From Gillisella vitis (lineage in GTDB: Bacteria > Pseudomonadota > Alphaproteobacteria > Rhizobiales > Rhizobiaceae): a DNA stretch of 64,000 bases. This document shows positions 43,048-51,788 of the stretch, piece after piece. The notes beneath the pieces were generated by a model, which was given only the letters and a program-made list of their open reading frames with translations, did not search any database and was not told the origin of the DNA. The stretch is from positions 222,694 to 286,693 of the forward strand of contig WPHV01000008.1 in NCBI GenBank assembly GCA_009744235.1, read 5' to 3'. A program made the translations under genes and the position numbers. The stretch's first letter is position 1; each line of letters opens with the position of its first letter.

Positions 43048-44529
43048 ATGACCACGTTGATTGACGACGTTTCCAAACGGATCACTTCAGGAGCACCCTT
43101 TCGGCAAGATCCCCTTGTTTCGCAGGGCCTGTCTATCCACGTCCTCGACACTATCGGTGCATGGATTGCGGGGCGTGCGACACGAGAAGGCCATCGTCTT
43201 TCACTGCTAAGGGATGCGAAAGCCCAATCATTGGCACCACTGACGCGCTCAACATTGGACACGATTGCACTTCGGGTCGCCACGGCGCGGCTCAGCGAGG
43301 TGGACGATGTGCATATGCCCTCATGCACAACGCCGGGCGCGATTGTGGTTATGACGGCTTTATCTTTGATGGCGGATCTGGCAGATCGCGCGGACGCCAT
43401 TCTGTTTATCGATGCACTGCACGCGGGATATGAGATCATGACCCGCCTTGGCGAGGCGGTGTCCGGTCCTGATATATTGCACAAGGGCATCTGGCCCACC
43501 TATCTGCTCGCACCGGTCACGACGGCCGCAGTCACCGCAAAGCTTTTGGGCTTGGATTGGGAACGGACAGCGCATGCCCTGGCCATTGCGCTTTCCACAT
43601 CGAGTGGAAGGCCGGGAGGCAGCGTGAGTGGCGGGGTCGTTGGCGGCGCGGGAACCTCTGCGCGTTGGTTGCTCGCGGGCCTTGCCGCAAAAACCGGCTG
43701 CATTGCAGCCCTTAGTGCCTCAAAAGGCTTCAATGGCGATAGAAACTTCATGGATGGAGAGTGGCCCGCGCGAAGCCACGGCGTGACATTGCAGAAGCCC
43801 ATTCTCCTGAATGTCTTTGAAGGTCAGGCCGCTGTCCTTGGCACCAGTATCAAGCCTTATTGCGCAGCCAAGCACGCCATCGCCGCCATCGACGGCTTTC
43901 AAATGCTTCTGAAGCAGGGCATTCCGCTTGACGCTGTGACCAAGGTTGTTGTGAAAGCCCCGCCCGTGCATGCTGGCATGATCGGCCATCATGACGTCAG
44001 TTTGAGCCGCCTTTCTCGTATTACCAGTTGCAGCTATAATCTTGCACTGGCGGCGTTTTGGCCGGATAAATTGCTCGATATCGAGCGAACCGATGCCGTG
44101 ACTGACCCAGCGGTGGTGGAGTTTGCAAAAAAGGTGGAGGTTCTTGCCGACCCTGAACTGGCGCGCCAATGCCCTCAAAATTATCCGGCGACCATCGATC
44201 TTTTCAACAATGAGCGGATTATTGCTTCAATTGCCATATCGGACGCCCTCGGCGACCCCGCCAAACCATTCGATCTTGATTTGGCTCGAGGAAAATTTCG
44301 CCGTCTCGCACGCGGTATCATCAGCGAAAGCCTGGCGGTGCGCATCGAGCAATGCTGTCTGGACTTGAACAATCCAACGGCCGGGCCGGAACTGGCAGCA
44401 ATCATGACGGAGATAGACAATTCACTGACACCCAAAACGGTGGCAGACCATGACAGGGAAGACATGAAAAACGCCGGAATCATATCGGCCACAGAACTGG
44501 AGAGGAAAGACTATGGTAGGGTCAGTTGA
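43048..44529 (+). CDS. MmgE/PrpD-family protein
   Basis: A 493-aa protein of the MmgE/PrpD family, which includes 2-methylcitrate dehydratase and cis-aconitate decarboxylase. Family stretches include LDTIGAWIAGRATREGHRL, VDDVHMPSCTTPGAIVV and HAGYEIMTRLGEAVSGP, then LKPYCAAKHAIAAIDGFQ-like residues (IKPYCAAKHAIAAI). The ATG at 43048 follows AAAGGGA. It overlaps the FAD monooxygenase gene downstream. A dehydratase or isomerase step on a dicarboxylic acid is the general expectation; specific substrate unknown. Confidence 0.85.
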   Translation: MTTLIDDVSKRITSGAPFRQDPLVSQGLSIHVLDTIGAWIAGRATREGHRLSLLRDAKAQSLAPLTRSTLDTIALRVATARLSEVDDVHMPSCTTPGAIVVMTALSLMADLADRADAILFIDALHAGYEIMTRLGEAVSGPDILHKGIWPTYLLAPVTTAAVTAKLLGLDWERTAHALAIALSTSSGRPGGSVSGGVVGGAGTSARWLLAGLAAKTGCIAALSASKGFNGDRNFMDGEWPARSHGVTLQKPILLNVFEGQAAVLGTSIKPYCAAKHAIAAIDGFQMLLKQGIPLDAVTKVVVKAPPVHAGMIGHHDVSLSRLSRITSCSYNLALAAFWPDKLLDIERTDAVTDPAVVEFAKKVEVLADPELARQCPQNYPATIDLFNNERIIASIAISDALGDPAKPFDLDLARGKFRRLARGIISESLAVRIEQCCLDLNNPTAGPELAAIMTEIDNSLTPKTVADHDREDMKNAGIISATELERKDYGRVS

Positions 44530-45979
44530 TGTCGTCATTGTAGGATTGGGTCCAACAGGTGCCACCTTGGCAAACCTGCTGTGCAGCATGGACCTGACGG
44601 TATGCATCGTTGAGGCCGATGAAACGATGTTTACGCTGCCGCGCGCGACCCATTTTGATGGTGAGGTGATGCGGGTGTTTCAAACAATCGGGCTTGCAGA
44701 CAAGATCAAGCCCGACACACACGTCAATCCCGGCATGACCTTTATCAACGCGCAACATGAAGTCATCCTGCACTGGCCGCGTCCCGCCGAAGTGGGGCCG
44801 CAGAATTGGCATGGAAGTTATCGCTTTCACCAACCGGCGCTGGAAACCGTGCTGCGCGAGGGCCTCAATCGTTTCCCGCAAGCAAAGGTGTTATCCGGCT
44901 GTGAAGTCCTTTCAATCGAACAGGGCGAAGACGGCGTTATCGCACAATACCGTACCCGCAAGACGGGCGAAACCGCGTCAATCAAGGGCCGCTACCTTGT
45001 TGGATGTGACGGCGGACGATCACCTGTTCGTGGCATGATCTCGAGCCAGCTTGAAGATCTCGGAAGTCACGAGCGGTGGATCGTGGTCGATCTGCTGATG
45101 AACCGGGACGTTGAAGGCCTGACCGACGGCACGGTTCAATTTTGCAACCCGGTGCGCCCCACAACATTTATGCGTTGCGTCAAGAATCGGCGCCGGTGGG
45201 AATTTATGGTGATGCCCGGGGATGATCTTGAGCAGCTTCTGACGCCGGAGGGCATTTGGGGTCTTCTGTCGCCTTGGCTCACACCCGATGATGGCGAGAT
45301 CGAACGTGCGGTGACCTATTTCTTCCACGCTGTCATGGCCAAGCCATGGCGAGTGGATCGCGTACTTCTTGCCGGAGATGCCGCGCACCAGACACCACCT
45401 TTCCTTGGTCAGGGGCTTTGTGCTGGCATCAGGGACAGTTCCAACCTCGCCTGGAAACTCGCCAGTGTGATCAAAGGCACCGCATCGGAGGCTCTCCTCG
45501 ATACGTATGAACAGGAACGAGCGCCACACGTTCGCAAATATATTGAGAATGCCATACAGATCGGCAGTATCATTCAGACAGTTGACCCTGAACTGGCGCG
45601 CGAGAGAGATGAGAACCTGGCCAAGGGTGGACGGTTTATCACCTCAATCAACGCGCAACTTGGTGCGGGATTGCATGGATCAGAACCGCTCCCGGCGGGA
45701 ATGATTTCGCGGCAACCAATCCTGAAGTCCGGTCGCCCGTTAGATGACGTGGTCGGCAATGCTTTCGTAGTTCTCGGCGCGAAGGATGTGCTGGACAAGG
45801 TGTCACAAGACACGCGCAGGCGATGGGATGACATCGGTTTGGTCTGCCTTGCTGATGAAGGTAGCGACTATTTGGCCGAGATTGGGGCGATGGCCATTAT
45901 CATTCGGCCCGACCGTTACATATTGGGGATCGCCAATAGCCCGCAGGACCTTGATCGTATCTCACAGTCTATCCCATAA
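44513..45979 (+). CDS. FAD-dependent aromatic hydroxylase (MhpA-like)
   Basis: A 488-aa flavoprotein monooxygenase with FAD motifs VIVGLGPTGATLANLLC and RVLLAGDAAHQTPPFLGQGLCAGIRD, close to 3-(3-hydroxyphenyl)propanoate hydroxylase types. It lacks the C-terminal extension of phenol hydroxylases. GAGAGGAAAG precedes the ATG, which overlaps the end of the MmgE/PrpD gene by 17 bases, so the two form a unit. It most likely introduces a second OH on a phenolic acid. A long palindrome follows 3 bases downstream. Confidence 0.85.
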   Translation: MVGSVDVVIVGLGPTGATLANLLCSMDLTVCIVEADETMFTLPRATHFDGEVMRVFQTIGLADKIKPDTHVNPGMTFINAQHEVILHWPRPAEVGPQNWHGSYRFHQPALETVLREGLNRFPQAKVLSGCEVLSIEQGEDGVIAQYRTRKTGETASIKGRYLVGCDGGRSPVRGMISSQLEDLGSHERWIVVDLLMNRDVEGLTDGTVQFCNPVRPTTFMRCVKNRRRWEFMVMPGDDLEQLLTPEGIWGLLSPWLTPDDGEIERAVTYFFHAVMAKPWRVDRVLLAGDAAHQTPPFLGQGLCAGIRDSSNLAWKLASVIKGTASEALLDTYEQERAPHVRKYIENAIQIGSIIQTVDPELARERDENLAKGGRFITSINAQLGAGLHGSEPLPAGMISRQPILKSGRPLDDVVGNAFVVLGAKDVLDKVSQDTRRRWDDIGLVCLADEGSDYLAEIGAMAIIIRPDRYILGIANSPQDLDRISQSIP

Positions 45980-45981
45980 TC

Positions 45982-46087
45982 GCCGCTGGCCGTCTGCAAA
46001 TGGCAATTTCTGCGCTTCCGGTACTCACGTACATTAAGTACGCTCCGTTCCGGTTCTCGAAATCACCATTTTCGCCAGGCCAACGGC
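45982..46087. repeat. long imperfect palindrome (about 106 nt)
   Basis: The ends GCCGCTGGCC and GGCCAACGGC are near-complements, the inner parts AAATGG / CCATTTT and AATTTC / GAAATC also pair, and the centre is CGTAC ATTAA GTACG. The whole folds as one long hairpin with small mismatches directly after the hydroxylase stop. The shape resembles mobile palindromic repeats of the ERIC/RIME kind; it may also act in mRNA processing or termination. Confidence 0.6.
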
Positions 46088-46189
46088 AATTCTTGAACAG
46101 ACTGTCAGAATTGCTTCCCACTTGGGGTCAGCAGACAGACATGATTGGGATGGCGGCGCAAAGGTAAAATTTCCATCGGCAGCCCTTTT

Positions 46190-46230
46190 GAGGCCGTTCA
46201 GCGTCACTGATCTGGATGCTGAATGGCCTC
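46190..46230. repeat. inverted repeat in the 46 kb intergenic region
   Basis: GAGGCCGTTCAGC and GCTGAATGGCCTC match at 12 of 13 positions around a 15-base loop. It lies between the hydroxylase and the second FAH-family gene, which converge; a bidirectional terminator or a repeat remnant are the options. Confidence 0.45.
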
Positions 46231-46415
46231 AATTTCATTGGATCAGGCTTTAATTCCGGATCGGATAAAAAGGAAATTATCCAACGACTATAAAGCATTA
46301 TAGCGCTGGCACTCTCAACGGTGCACAACGCTATAATAGAAAACAGATAAGTATTGCTCAGAGGATATCGAACACGGCAATAAAGCCGTATCCGATCATT
46401 TTCCTCATAGGATTT

Positions 46416-47270
46416 TTATAGCTGCTCTGCCTTGATCGAGTTGCGCAAGATGCCAATTTCGGAGATCTCAACTTCAACAATGTCTCCATCCTTGAGGAAA
46501 AGTTGCGGGTTGCGGCGAACGCCGACGCCACCGGGCGTTCCCGTAACAATCACATCGCCCGCTTCCAGCGGGGTAAAGATTGAGCAATACTCGATAATTT
46601 CCGGGATAGAGAAAATCATCTGGCTGGCGTCCGCGCTTTGGACTTCTTGTCCGTTAACGCGTGTCTTGAGGTGCAGCGGCGCGTTGTCAGGAATTTCGCC
46701 GCGCGTTGACATCCATGGGCCAAAGCCGCCCGTTTGATACCAGTTCTTGCCCGGCGTCCATTGCCCGGTGTGGCCCTGCCATTCGCGAATACTGCCGTCA
46801 TTATAAGGCGCATAGCCGGCAATATGGCTCCAGGAATCCGCTTGCGATATCCGGCGACCGGGTTTGCTGATGATGATTGCAATCTCCCCTTCATAATCGA
46901 ATGTGTGGGATTCGGGTGGAGCCACCAAAGGCTGCATATGGCCAATCTGGCTGGCTGGGAAACGCGCAAAAACCATCGGCTTCTTGCTGGGGTCTCTGCC
47001 AATTTCGGAGCGGTGCGCCTCATAATTCACGCCGATGCAGATGATTTTCGGCGGGTTGGGGATGACCGGAAGAAACGTAATATCCGTAAATGTATAGTCC
47101 GGCTTTGCGCCAACACATGCCCCTTCAAGTTCAGGAAGTGCATCTGCTTCAAGCACTGCCAGAAGATCTGCATAGCGCCCTTCAAACTTGCGCCCAAGAT
47201 CGATAACGCCGTCATCAATGACAGCACCGAAGCTTTTGCGGCTCTCGATTTCAAAACTTAGTAGTTTCAT
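46416..47270 (-). CDS. fumarylacetoacetate hydrolase-family protein (second copy)
   Basis: A 284-aa FAH-fold enzyme. Key stretches are KIICIGVNYEAHRSEIGR, HTFDYEGEIAIIISKPGRRI with the metal Glu residues, IAGYAPYNDGSIREWQ and LEAGDVIVTGTPGGVGV. The TFDYEGE and VTGTPGGVG patterns are those of 2-hydroxyhepta-2,4-diene-1,7-dioate isomerase and acylpyruvase types. AGGAG lies ten bases before the ATG. It is the last gene of the run from 51.5 kb. Substrate unknown. Confidence 0.87.
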   Translation of the reverse strand: MKLLSFEIESRKSFGAVIDDGVIDLGRKFEGRYADLLAVLEADALPELEGACVGAKPDYTFTDITFLPVIPNPPKIICIGVNYEAHRSEIGRDPSKKPMVFARFPASQIGHMQPLVAPPESHTFDYEGEIAIIISKPGRRISQADSWSHIAGYAPYNDGSIREWQGHTGQWTPGKNWYQTGGFGPWMSTRGEIPDNAPLHLKTRVNGQEVQSADASQMIFSIPEIIEYCSIFTPLEAGDVIVTGTPGGVGVRRNPQLFLKDGDIVEVEISEIGILRNSIKAEQL

Positions 47271-47329
47271 GTCTTACGCACTCCTGTTTGTGCCGGTTCT
47301 GGGATTGATCATTCACGGTTGACCGGCAA

Positions 47330-47890
47330 TCAAAGTCTTCCGGTCGCGGGGAGTGGAAACTCCTGCAGGAACGGCGCATATTCCGGCTCCAGATCAATCT
47401 CGATGGCTGCCATGACGCGGACGAGACCGATATATTCGCCGATGGTGACCAGCAGGTCCACGAGGTGCTCGCTGCTAAGGGCTTGCGCGAGTTGATCGAA
47501 ACGCTCCCCGGAGAGCGTGATGTGATCTGTGAGTTCTCTTGTTGCCGCCAGCACCACCCGCGCCAGCGGCTCCAGGTGTGTCTCGCCACCTTCGCTCTCC
47601 ACACCAATCGCCCGGATATCGTCCCGGCTCACCCCAAAGGAAAGCGCCACATCAACGTGATGCGCCCATTCATAGGCAGAGCGAGTGCTGTAGCCAACTT
47701 GCAAGATTGCCAGCTCCCGCAGGCGCGGGTTCAATCCACTTTGATGGCGGAAATACATTCCCCTTGCGGCAACAAGATTCGCCAGAACAGGACTATGCGC
47801 AACGGCCCGCGTAATATTTGAAGTCATGCGCGGGATGTTGCGATGCTCGGGCTGGAGATCCTCCAATTGCAAATATTTTATGCGCCCCAT
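47330..47890 (-). CDS. carboxymuconolactone decarboxylase-family protein (second copy)
   Basis: A 186-aa CMD-family helical protein. Conserved patterns are LNPRLRELAILQVGYSTRSAYEWAHHVDVALSFGVS. Like the other copies it has no CxxC, so it is not an AhpD peroxidase. I chose the ATG at 47890; the longer frame runs into the preceding SDR gene. It lies just downstream of the SDR gene and about 60 bases before the second FAH-family gene. Confidence 0.82.
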   Translation of the reverse strand: MGRIKYLQLEDLQPEHRNIPRMTSNITRAVAHSPVLANLVAARGMYFRHQSGLNPRLRELAILQVGYSTRSAYEWAHHVDVALSFGVSRDDIRAIGVESEGGETHLEPLARVVLAATRELTDHITLSGERFDQLAQALSSEHLVDLLVTIGEYIGLVRVMAAIEIDLEPEYAPFLQEFPLPATGRL

Positions 47891-47894
47891 AGCC

Positions 47895-48740
47895 TTATGC
47901 CCCCAAGCTTCGCTTTGTCTCGCCAACAGCCTCGGCCACGATCGAAGCGGGATCATAACCAGCCGATGCGAATGCGATGAGGTCCGGCTGATAATTGGAC
48001 TGCGAGCAAATCAGGAAGGCATCCCGCTCAAGGCCCTCAATCAAGACCTTTGCGGCATGTTCTGCCGGCACACGCACAGTGCGTCGCGTCGGAACACCGA
48101 TGGAAAACTCTTCTGGTGCAGGCATTCCCGGCGGCGGGGTCGGTGGGATGCCACCCGGCATCTCGGCGGTTGCCGTAATACCGGGGCAGAAAACCGAAAT
48201 GCCGACACCGGTTCCGCTTAGGGCATGCGCATAGGCATAGCTCAAGGAAATCTGGGCGCCTTTTGAGGTGATATAGGGGCCCATGAAGCGGATGGGAGGA
48301 TCAGGGAGCAGCGCCAATGCAGACGAGGTGTTGACGATGTGGCCCGCGTTGCGCTCCAGCATTCCCGGCAAAAAAGCCTTGATGGTGCGAAGATAACCCA
48401 GCACATTGACATCGAATGCGGCTTGAAACTGATCAAGACCAACAGTCAAGATAGAGCCGGTGACTGGAGGCTTGGCGGCGTTGTTGATGAGGATATCGAC
48501 CACACCGCAGCTGCTTTCGACCTGCCGCTGCAAGTCAGCGACCTCCTGATCGTTGGCGAGATTACAGCGGAAGGCCACCGCCTTGCCGCCGGGCACGGAT
48601 TTGGCCGCTTCTTTCGCGCCGTCCTCATTCATATCCACGATAACAACCCGGGCACCCAACTGGCCAAGGCTTCGTGCAGTCGCGCGACCGATGCCGGTCG
48701 CTGCACCCGTTATGAGTACCAATTTGCCGTCGAATTTCAT
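47895..48740 (-). CDS. short-chain dehydrogenase/reductase
   Basis: A 281-aa classical SDR. The cofactor motif is LITGAATGIGRATARSLG, the NNAAKPP strand follows (ILINNAAKPPVTGS), the catalytic Ser is in NTSSALALL, and the YxxxK pair is in PYITSKGAQISLSYAYA. The ATG at 48740 gives a standard start with AGGATG ahead; 48749 is an alternative. It would oxidise or reduce an alcohol or keto intermediate of the second aromatic pathway. Confidence 0.87.
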   Translation of the reverse strand: MKFDGKLVLITGAATGIGRATARSLGQLGARVVIVDMNEDGAKEAAKSVPGGKAVAFRCNLANDQEVADLQRQVESSCGVVDILINNAAKPPVTGSILTVGLDQFQAAFDVNVLGYLRTIKAFLPGMLERNAGHIVNTSSALALLPDPPIRFMGPYITSKGAQISLSYAYAHALSGTGVGISVFCPGITATAEMPGGIPPTPPPGMPAPEEFSIGVPTRRTVRVPAEHAAKVLIEGLERDAFLICSQSNYQPDLIAFASAGYDPASIVAEAVGETKRSLGA

Positions 48741-48825
48741 CCGTTGCATCCTATGTTACAGCTTCAGCCTATTGTTTTCGTTTGTCTTTTCAGAGAGATC
48801 GGAGCCCATTTTTCCTTGACAAACT

Positions 48826-49530
48826 CTAGGCAGCCGGTGTTTCACCCAGAAGGGAAATAAAAGCGCCCCATGAGCAGGCGTCAGCCTTGGCGTCATAGCC
48901 AAAGCCGGGGCCAGCCTCATGAATATCGGGATCGGTGAACCCGTGACCGACACCCCCGAAGAGGCACAGTTGGTAGTTGACACCTGCGGTGCTCATGTCC
49001 TGCTGGAAGCCGTGTATTTGGCTCATCGGCGAAAAAGGGTCGGCATCGCCGACACAAACCATCAGCGAGGTGTTGATGGCTGCCGCACCACGCTCGCTTG
49101 TGAGTGCGCCATGGAAGACGGTTGCGCTTTTGACAGGAACCCCAGACCTTGCAAGTTCCAGCCCGCACCAGCCACCGAAACAATAGCCAGCGACCGCGAT
49201 GGCCCCGACATCCAGCCCGGCGGCGTCAGCGAGGGCTTGCAACCCGGCTTCAACACGCACCAGCAACAGATCGGGCTGTGCTTTCAGTGCGCCCACCAAG
49301 GCACGCGCCTGTGGAGGCTCTTTCACCAGCTGTCCTGCCCCGTATAAATCCGCTGCGAAGGCGTGATAGCCAAGGCTCGCCAGCATGTCGGCGCGTCTGC
49401 GCATATGAGGTCCAAGCCCAGGGGCTTCATGCAGCAACAGAACGCCGGTTTTGGCGGCGCTGTCTCCCGCCGCATAATATCCGATACATTCTGTATCTCC
49501 GGCGTCATAACGCCGCTCAACACCCCGCAT
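48826..49530 (-). CDS. dienelactone hydrolase-family protein
   Basis: A 234-aa alpha/beta hydrolase of the DLH type, which opens dienelactones or related enol lactones. The nucleophile Cys is in AVAGYCFGGWCGLELA, the Asp in VCVGDADPFSP and the His in GVGHGFTDPDI, the Cys-Asp-His triad typical of the family. The ATG at 49530 follows GGGGAGG at eight bases; a GTG three codons earlier is an alternative. The gene starts two bases ahead of the stop of the CMD gene upstream. Confidence 0.87.
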   Translation of the reverse strand: MRGVERRYDAGDTECIGYYAAGDSAAKTGVLLLHEAPGLGPHMRRRADMLASLGYHAFAADLYGAGQLVKEPPQARALVGALKAQPDLLLVRVEAGLQALADAAGLDVGAIAVAGYCFGGWCGLELARSGVPVKSATVFHGALTSERGAAAINTSLMVCVGDADPFSPMSQIHGFQQDMSTAGVNYQLCLFGGVGHGFTDPDIHEAGPGFGYDAKADACSWGAFISLLGETPAA

Positions 49531-49531
49531 C

Positions 49532-50299
49532 TCAAACACCTCCCCGTGTTAAGCTGTTGATGATCGGCAGGCCAAAAACCATGGCGTGAATGCCCATGCT
49601 CGATATCTGTTTGCACACATCGAGCACTTCCCGTGCGCTTGCTCCATGCTCCAAGGCTGCCCGCACATGTTGGCGCACACCAACAGGATTGAGCTGTGTG
49701 ACCTGCGCATGAACCGCAAGCGCGATCAGATGCGCCTCCTTCATCGACAGTGTCGCATCCGGCCCCCGCATTGGGGCGGCCGCGAAATTGAGCCAGCATT
49801 GATAGAATTTCGGATCAAGCTTTATTCCGGCCTGAACCTCTTCCAAGACCGCCCCGAAAACGGCGAGATGCTCCTTGCGCACCATCGTCGCAGACGGCTC
49901 ATCGACAATTATCTCGCCGGGCGCGAACTCGGCAATTGCTTCTGCGGCAAGCAGATAAGAGTGAATGCCCATCGCGCTGACCGTTGCGACCACGCAAAGC
50001 AGCTCTGAAGGGCTGGCCCCCAATTCCAATGCCTGGCGGGCGTGGTTTTTAAACCCTTTTTCGAACATATGCGTGGGCGAACAATTCGTTGCCACATAGA
50101 TCAATTCGCGCAGTTTTGGCGATATCGACCCTTGCTCGTCGGAATAGACGGAGAAATCGAGATAGGCGGCAACATAGGCTGGTGAGTAGGAAAGCATCGC
50201 CTCCCAGTCATCATGCCAGTGACCACGCCGACGTTTGAACTCCGCACGGATCCAGTCTGGATCGAGCGACGACCCTGCTGATGTCAAGATGGCCTCCAT
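49532..50299 (-). CDS. carboxymuconolactone decarboxylase-family protein, tandem domains (third copy)
   Basis: A 255-aa protein with two CMD units. The first contains LSPKLRELIYVATNCSPTHMFEKGFKNHARQAL-like residues (ISPKLRELIYVATNCSPTHM) and the second ATLSMKEAHLIALAVHAQVTQ. Tandem CMD proteins of this kind occur in aromatic operons. I placed the start at the ATG at 50299, which lies just after the stop of the monooxygenase gene; the longer frame overlaps that gene and is unlikely. No strong ribosome site is seen, so coupling to the upstream gene is probable. Confidence 0.75.
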   Translation of the reverse strand: MEAILTSAGSSLDPDWIRAEFKRRRGHWHDDWEAMLSYSPAYVAAYLDFSVYSDEQGSISPKLRELIYVATNCSPTHMFEKGFKNHARQALELGASPSELLCVVATVSAMGIHSYLLAAEAIAEFAPGEIIVDEPSATMVRKEHLAVFGAVLEEVQAGIKLDPKFYQCWLNFAAAPMRGPDATLSMKEAHLIALAVHAQVTQLNPVGVRQHVRAALEHGASAREVLDVCKQISSMGIHAMVFGLPIINSLTRGGV

Positions 50300-50304
50300 G
50301 GTCG

Positions 50305-51528
50305 TCAGAACGGGCTGAGCGGGGCAAGCCCGAAGTGAAGGCGTGCAGCGTTGACGGCGGTGCGCGACCGCTGCTGAACAAAATGGGTTTTCTGCACCGC
50401 CGCGTCGCGATAGATACGGGCGAGCATGGATTGCTTGGCCCCGGTGCTCGTGCCTGCGGTGGTGAAGATGATTTCCAACCCATCCCAAGCAAGGCGGCAG
50501 GCCTCTTGGGCGGCAGCAAAGAGCCGTCTATCGGTCTCTTCCGTAAAACCTTCTCCGGTCTCCTGATGAAGCCTGCACGCTTCGAGATAGCGTTCTGTGA
50601 CCTTCAAAAGCAGCGCTTCGGCGGAATCGATCTTGGTTTGGGCGTCGCCATAATATTGCTGGAACTCATGGCTCTCGTACAAACGCTGCTTTGATGAGAA
50701 ACGCATCGGTTTGTTGCGCAAAATCTCTTCGAAAATATCGAGCGCGCCCTTCACAGCGCCGACGACGACCGCACCCAGCTCAATGACAAAATACGATGCT
50801 TTGCGGCCGTTATACATTGGATTTGAATGCACCGCCGCGCCGCGCTCGCCCCGCCACATGACGATGGGAGCAGTGCGATATTCCGGCACAAACACATCCT
50901 TGACGACCAGCCGACGAGAGCCGGTGCCCTGCATCCCAATCATGTCCCAGTTATTGACGATTTCATAATCAGAACGGTCAACCAGCATCAATCGGGGCGT
51001 CATGCTGCCATCAGCTTCCGGTGTCAGTCCACTGACCATTGCGTGGGTTGAGACATCGCAACCCGATGCGTAGTCCCAACCGCCGCTGACACGAAATCCG
51101 CCCTTTTCAAGCGTCACCGGAACCGGAGACCCAACAGAGGGACAACGATAATCACCATCATCGCCATAGGCTTCCATCTGCGCACGTTCGCTGAAATCGG
51201 CCAGCATGATAGGATGGCCGGACACAAGCGCCAGAACCCAGCCGCTCGAAGGGCAGCCGCGGGCGATTTCCATCATCACCTTCACGTAAGTGGTCAGGTC
51301 AAATTCGTAGCCACCGAAACGACGCGGCTGGACAACACGATAGAATCCAGCCCGCATGAACTCCTGATGAGTGACCTCCAACAAGCGCCCACCGGCCTCT
51401 GCCTCGGCCTGTCGCCCTCTGAGTGTGCCGATCATGGACGTAGCACGCGCGATCATCTCATCTGGCTGCAGATTCGGCTCCGGCGGCTCCAATCCAATAG
51501 TTTCGAACTTTCGCTCAACATTTACCAT
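50305..51528 (-). CDS. acyl-CoA dehydrogenase-fold flavin-dependent monooxygenase (first copy)
   Basis: A 407-aa group D flavoprotein monooxygenase oxygenase component (HsaA/HpaH-like). Such enzymes use reduced flavin from a separate reductase to hydroxylate phenols. Recognised from RAGFYRVVQPRRFGGYEFDL, IARGCPSSGWVLALVSGH, WDMIGMQGTGSRRLVVKDVFVP and the C-terminal FTTAGTSTGAKQSM. It heads a minus-strand run of CMD, DLH, SDR, CMD and FAH-family genes. The only reductase in the window is at 61.6 kb, next to a paralogous oxygenase. Confidence 0.85.
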   Translation of the reverse strand: MVNVERKFETIGLEPPEPNLQPDEMIARATSMIGTLRGRQAEAEAGGRLLEVTHQEFMRAGFYRVVQPRRFGGYEFDLTTYVKVMMEIARGCPSSGWVLALVSGHPIMLADFSERAQMEAYGDDGDYRCPSVGSPVPVTLEKGGFRVSGGWDYASGCDVSTHAMVSGLTPEADGSMTPRLMLVDRSDYEIVNNWDMIGMQGTGSRRLVVKDVFVPEYRTAPIVMWRGERGAAVHSNPMYNGRKASYFVIELGAVVVGAVKGALDIFEEILRNKPMRFSSKQRLYESHEFQQYYGDAQTKIDSAEALLLKVTERYLEACRLHQETGEGFTEETDRRLFAAAQEACRLAWDGLEIIFTTAGTSTGAKQSMLARIYRDAAVQKTHFVQQRSRTAVNAARLHFGLAPLSPF

Positions 51529-51788
51529 TAACGCACCTCACCCTCCGCATGAGCCCTCGCAATTTTGGCGAGTACTCTCCTGAGGATGATTTGAAACCCG
51601 CCATTGGCAATCGACAACAAGGGTCAAGGCCATGTCCGGTATGTGTACACGGATACATCTGCCGGACGCCTGCGTCAGCCAAGATGTAGGGTGCTGCTGA
51701 AGGCTTTAGTGTTCAAGTCACGCAGTTAAATGGTTAATTGCGCCCGTCTCCGATATTCGGAACGTTCTCGATATCAAGAGGTCGCCCA
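51529..51788. promoter_or_regulatory. divergent promoter region of monooxygenase and MFS transporter
   Basis: About 260 bases between divergent genes. An imperfect palindrome (TCCGG ... CCGGA, 51635-51666) centred near GTGTACAC is visible and could be an operator. It is listed separately. Confidence 0.4.
51635..51666. promoter_or_regulatory. imperfect palindrome near the MFS promoter
   Basis: TCCGG and CCGGA outer arms with ATGT / ACAT inside, around a GTGTACAC core. The layout fits a dimeric regulator between the divergent monooxygenase and MFS genes, though the match is imperfect. Confidence 0.35.

Larger units (their letters stand above)
45980..46415. other. intergenic region between convergent genes
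   Basis: About 435 bases with two separate inverted repeats (45982-46087 and 46190-46230) and no supported gene. The high density of symmetric sequence in a convergent gap suggests termination or repeat insertion. Confidence 0.4.

Noticed and set aside
46128-46328. 66-codon minus-strand frame in the 46 kb gap
   Set aside because: Overlaps the inverted repeat at 46190-46230 and resembles no protein family.
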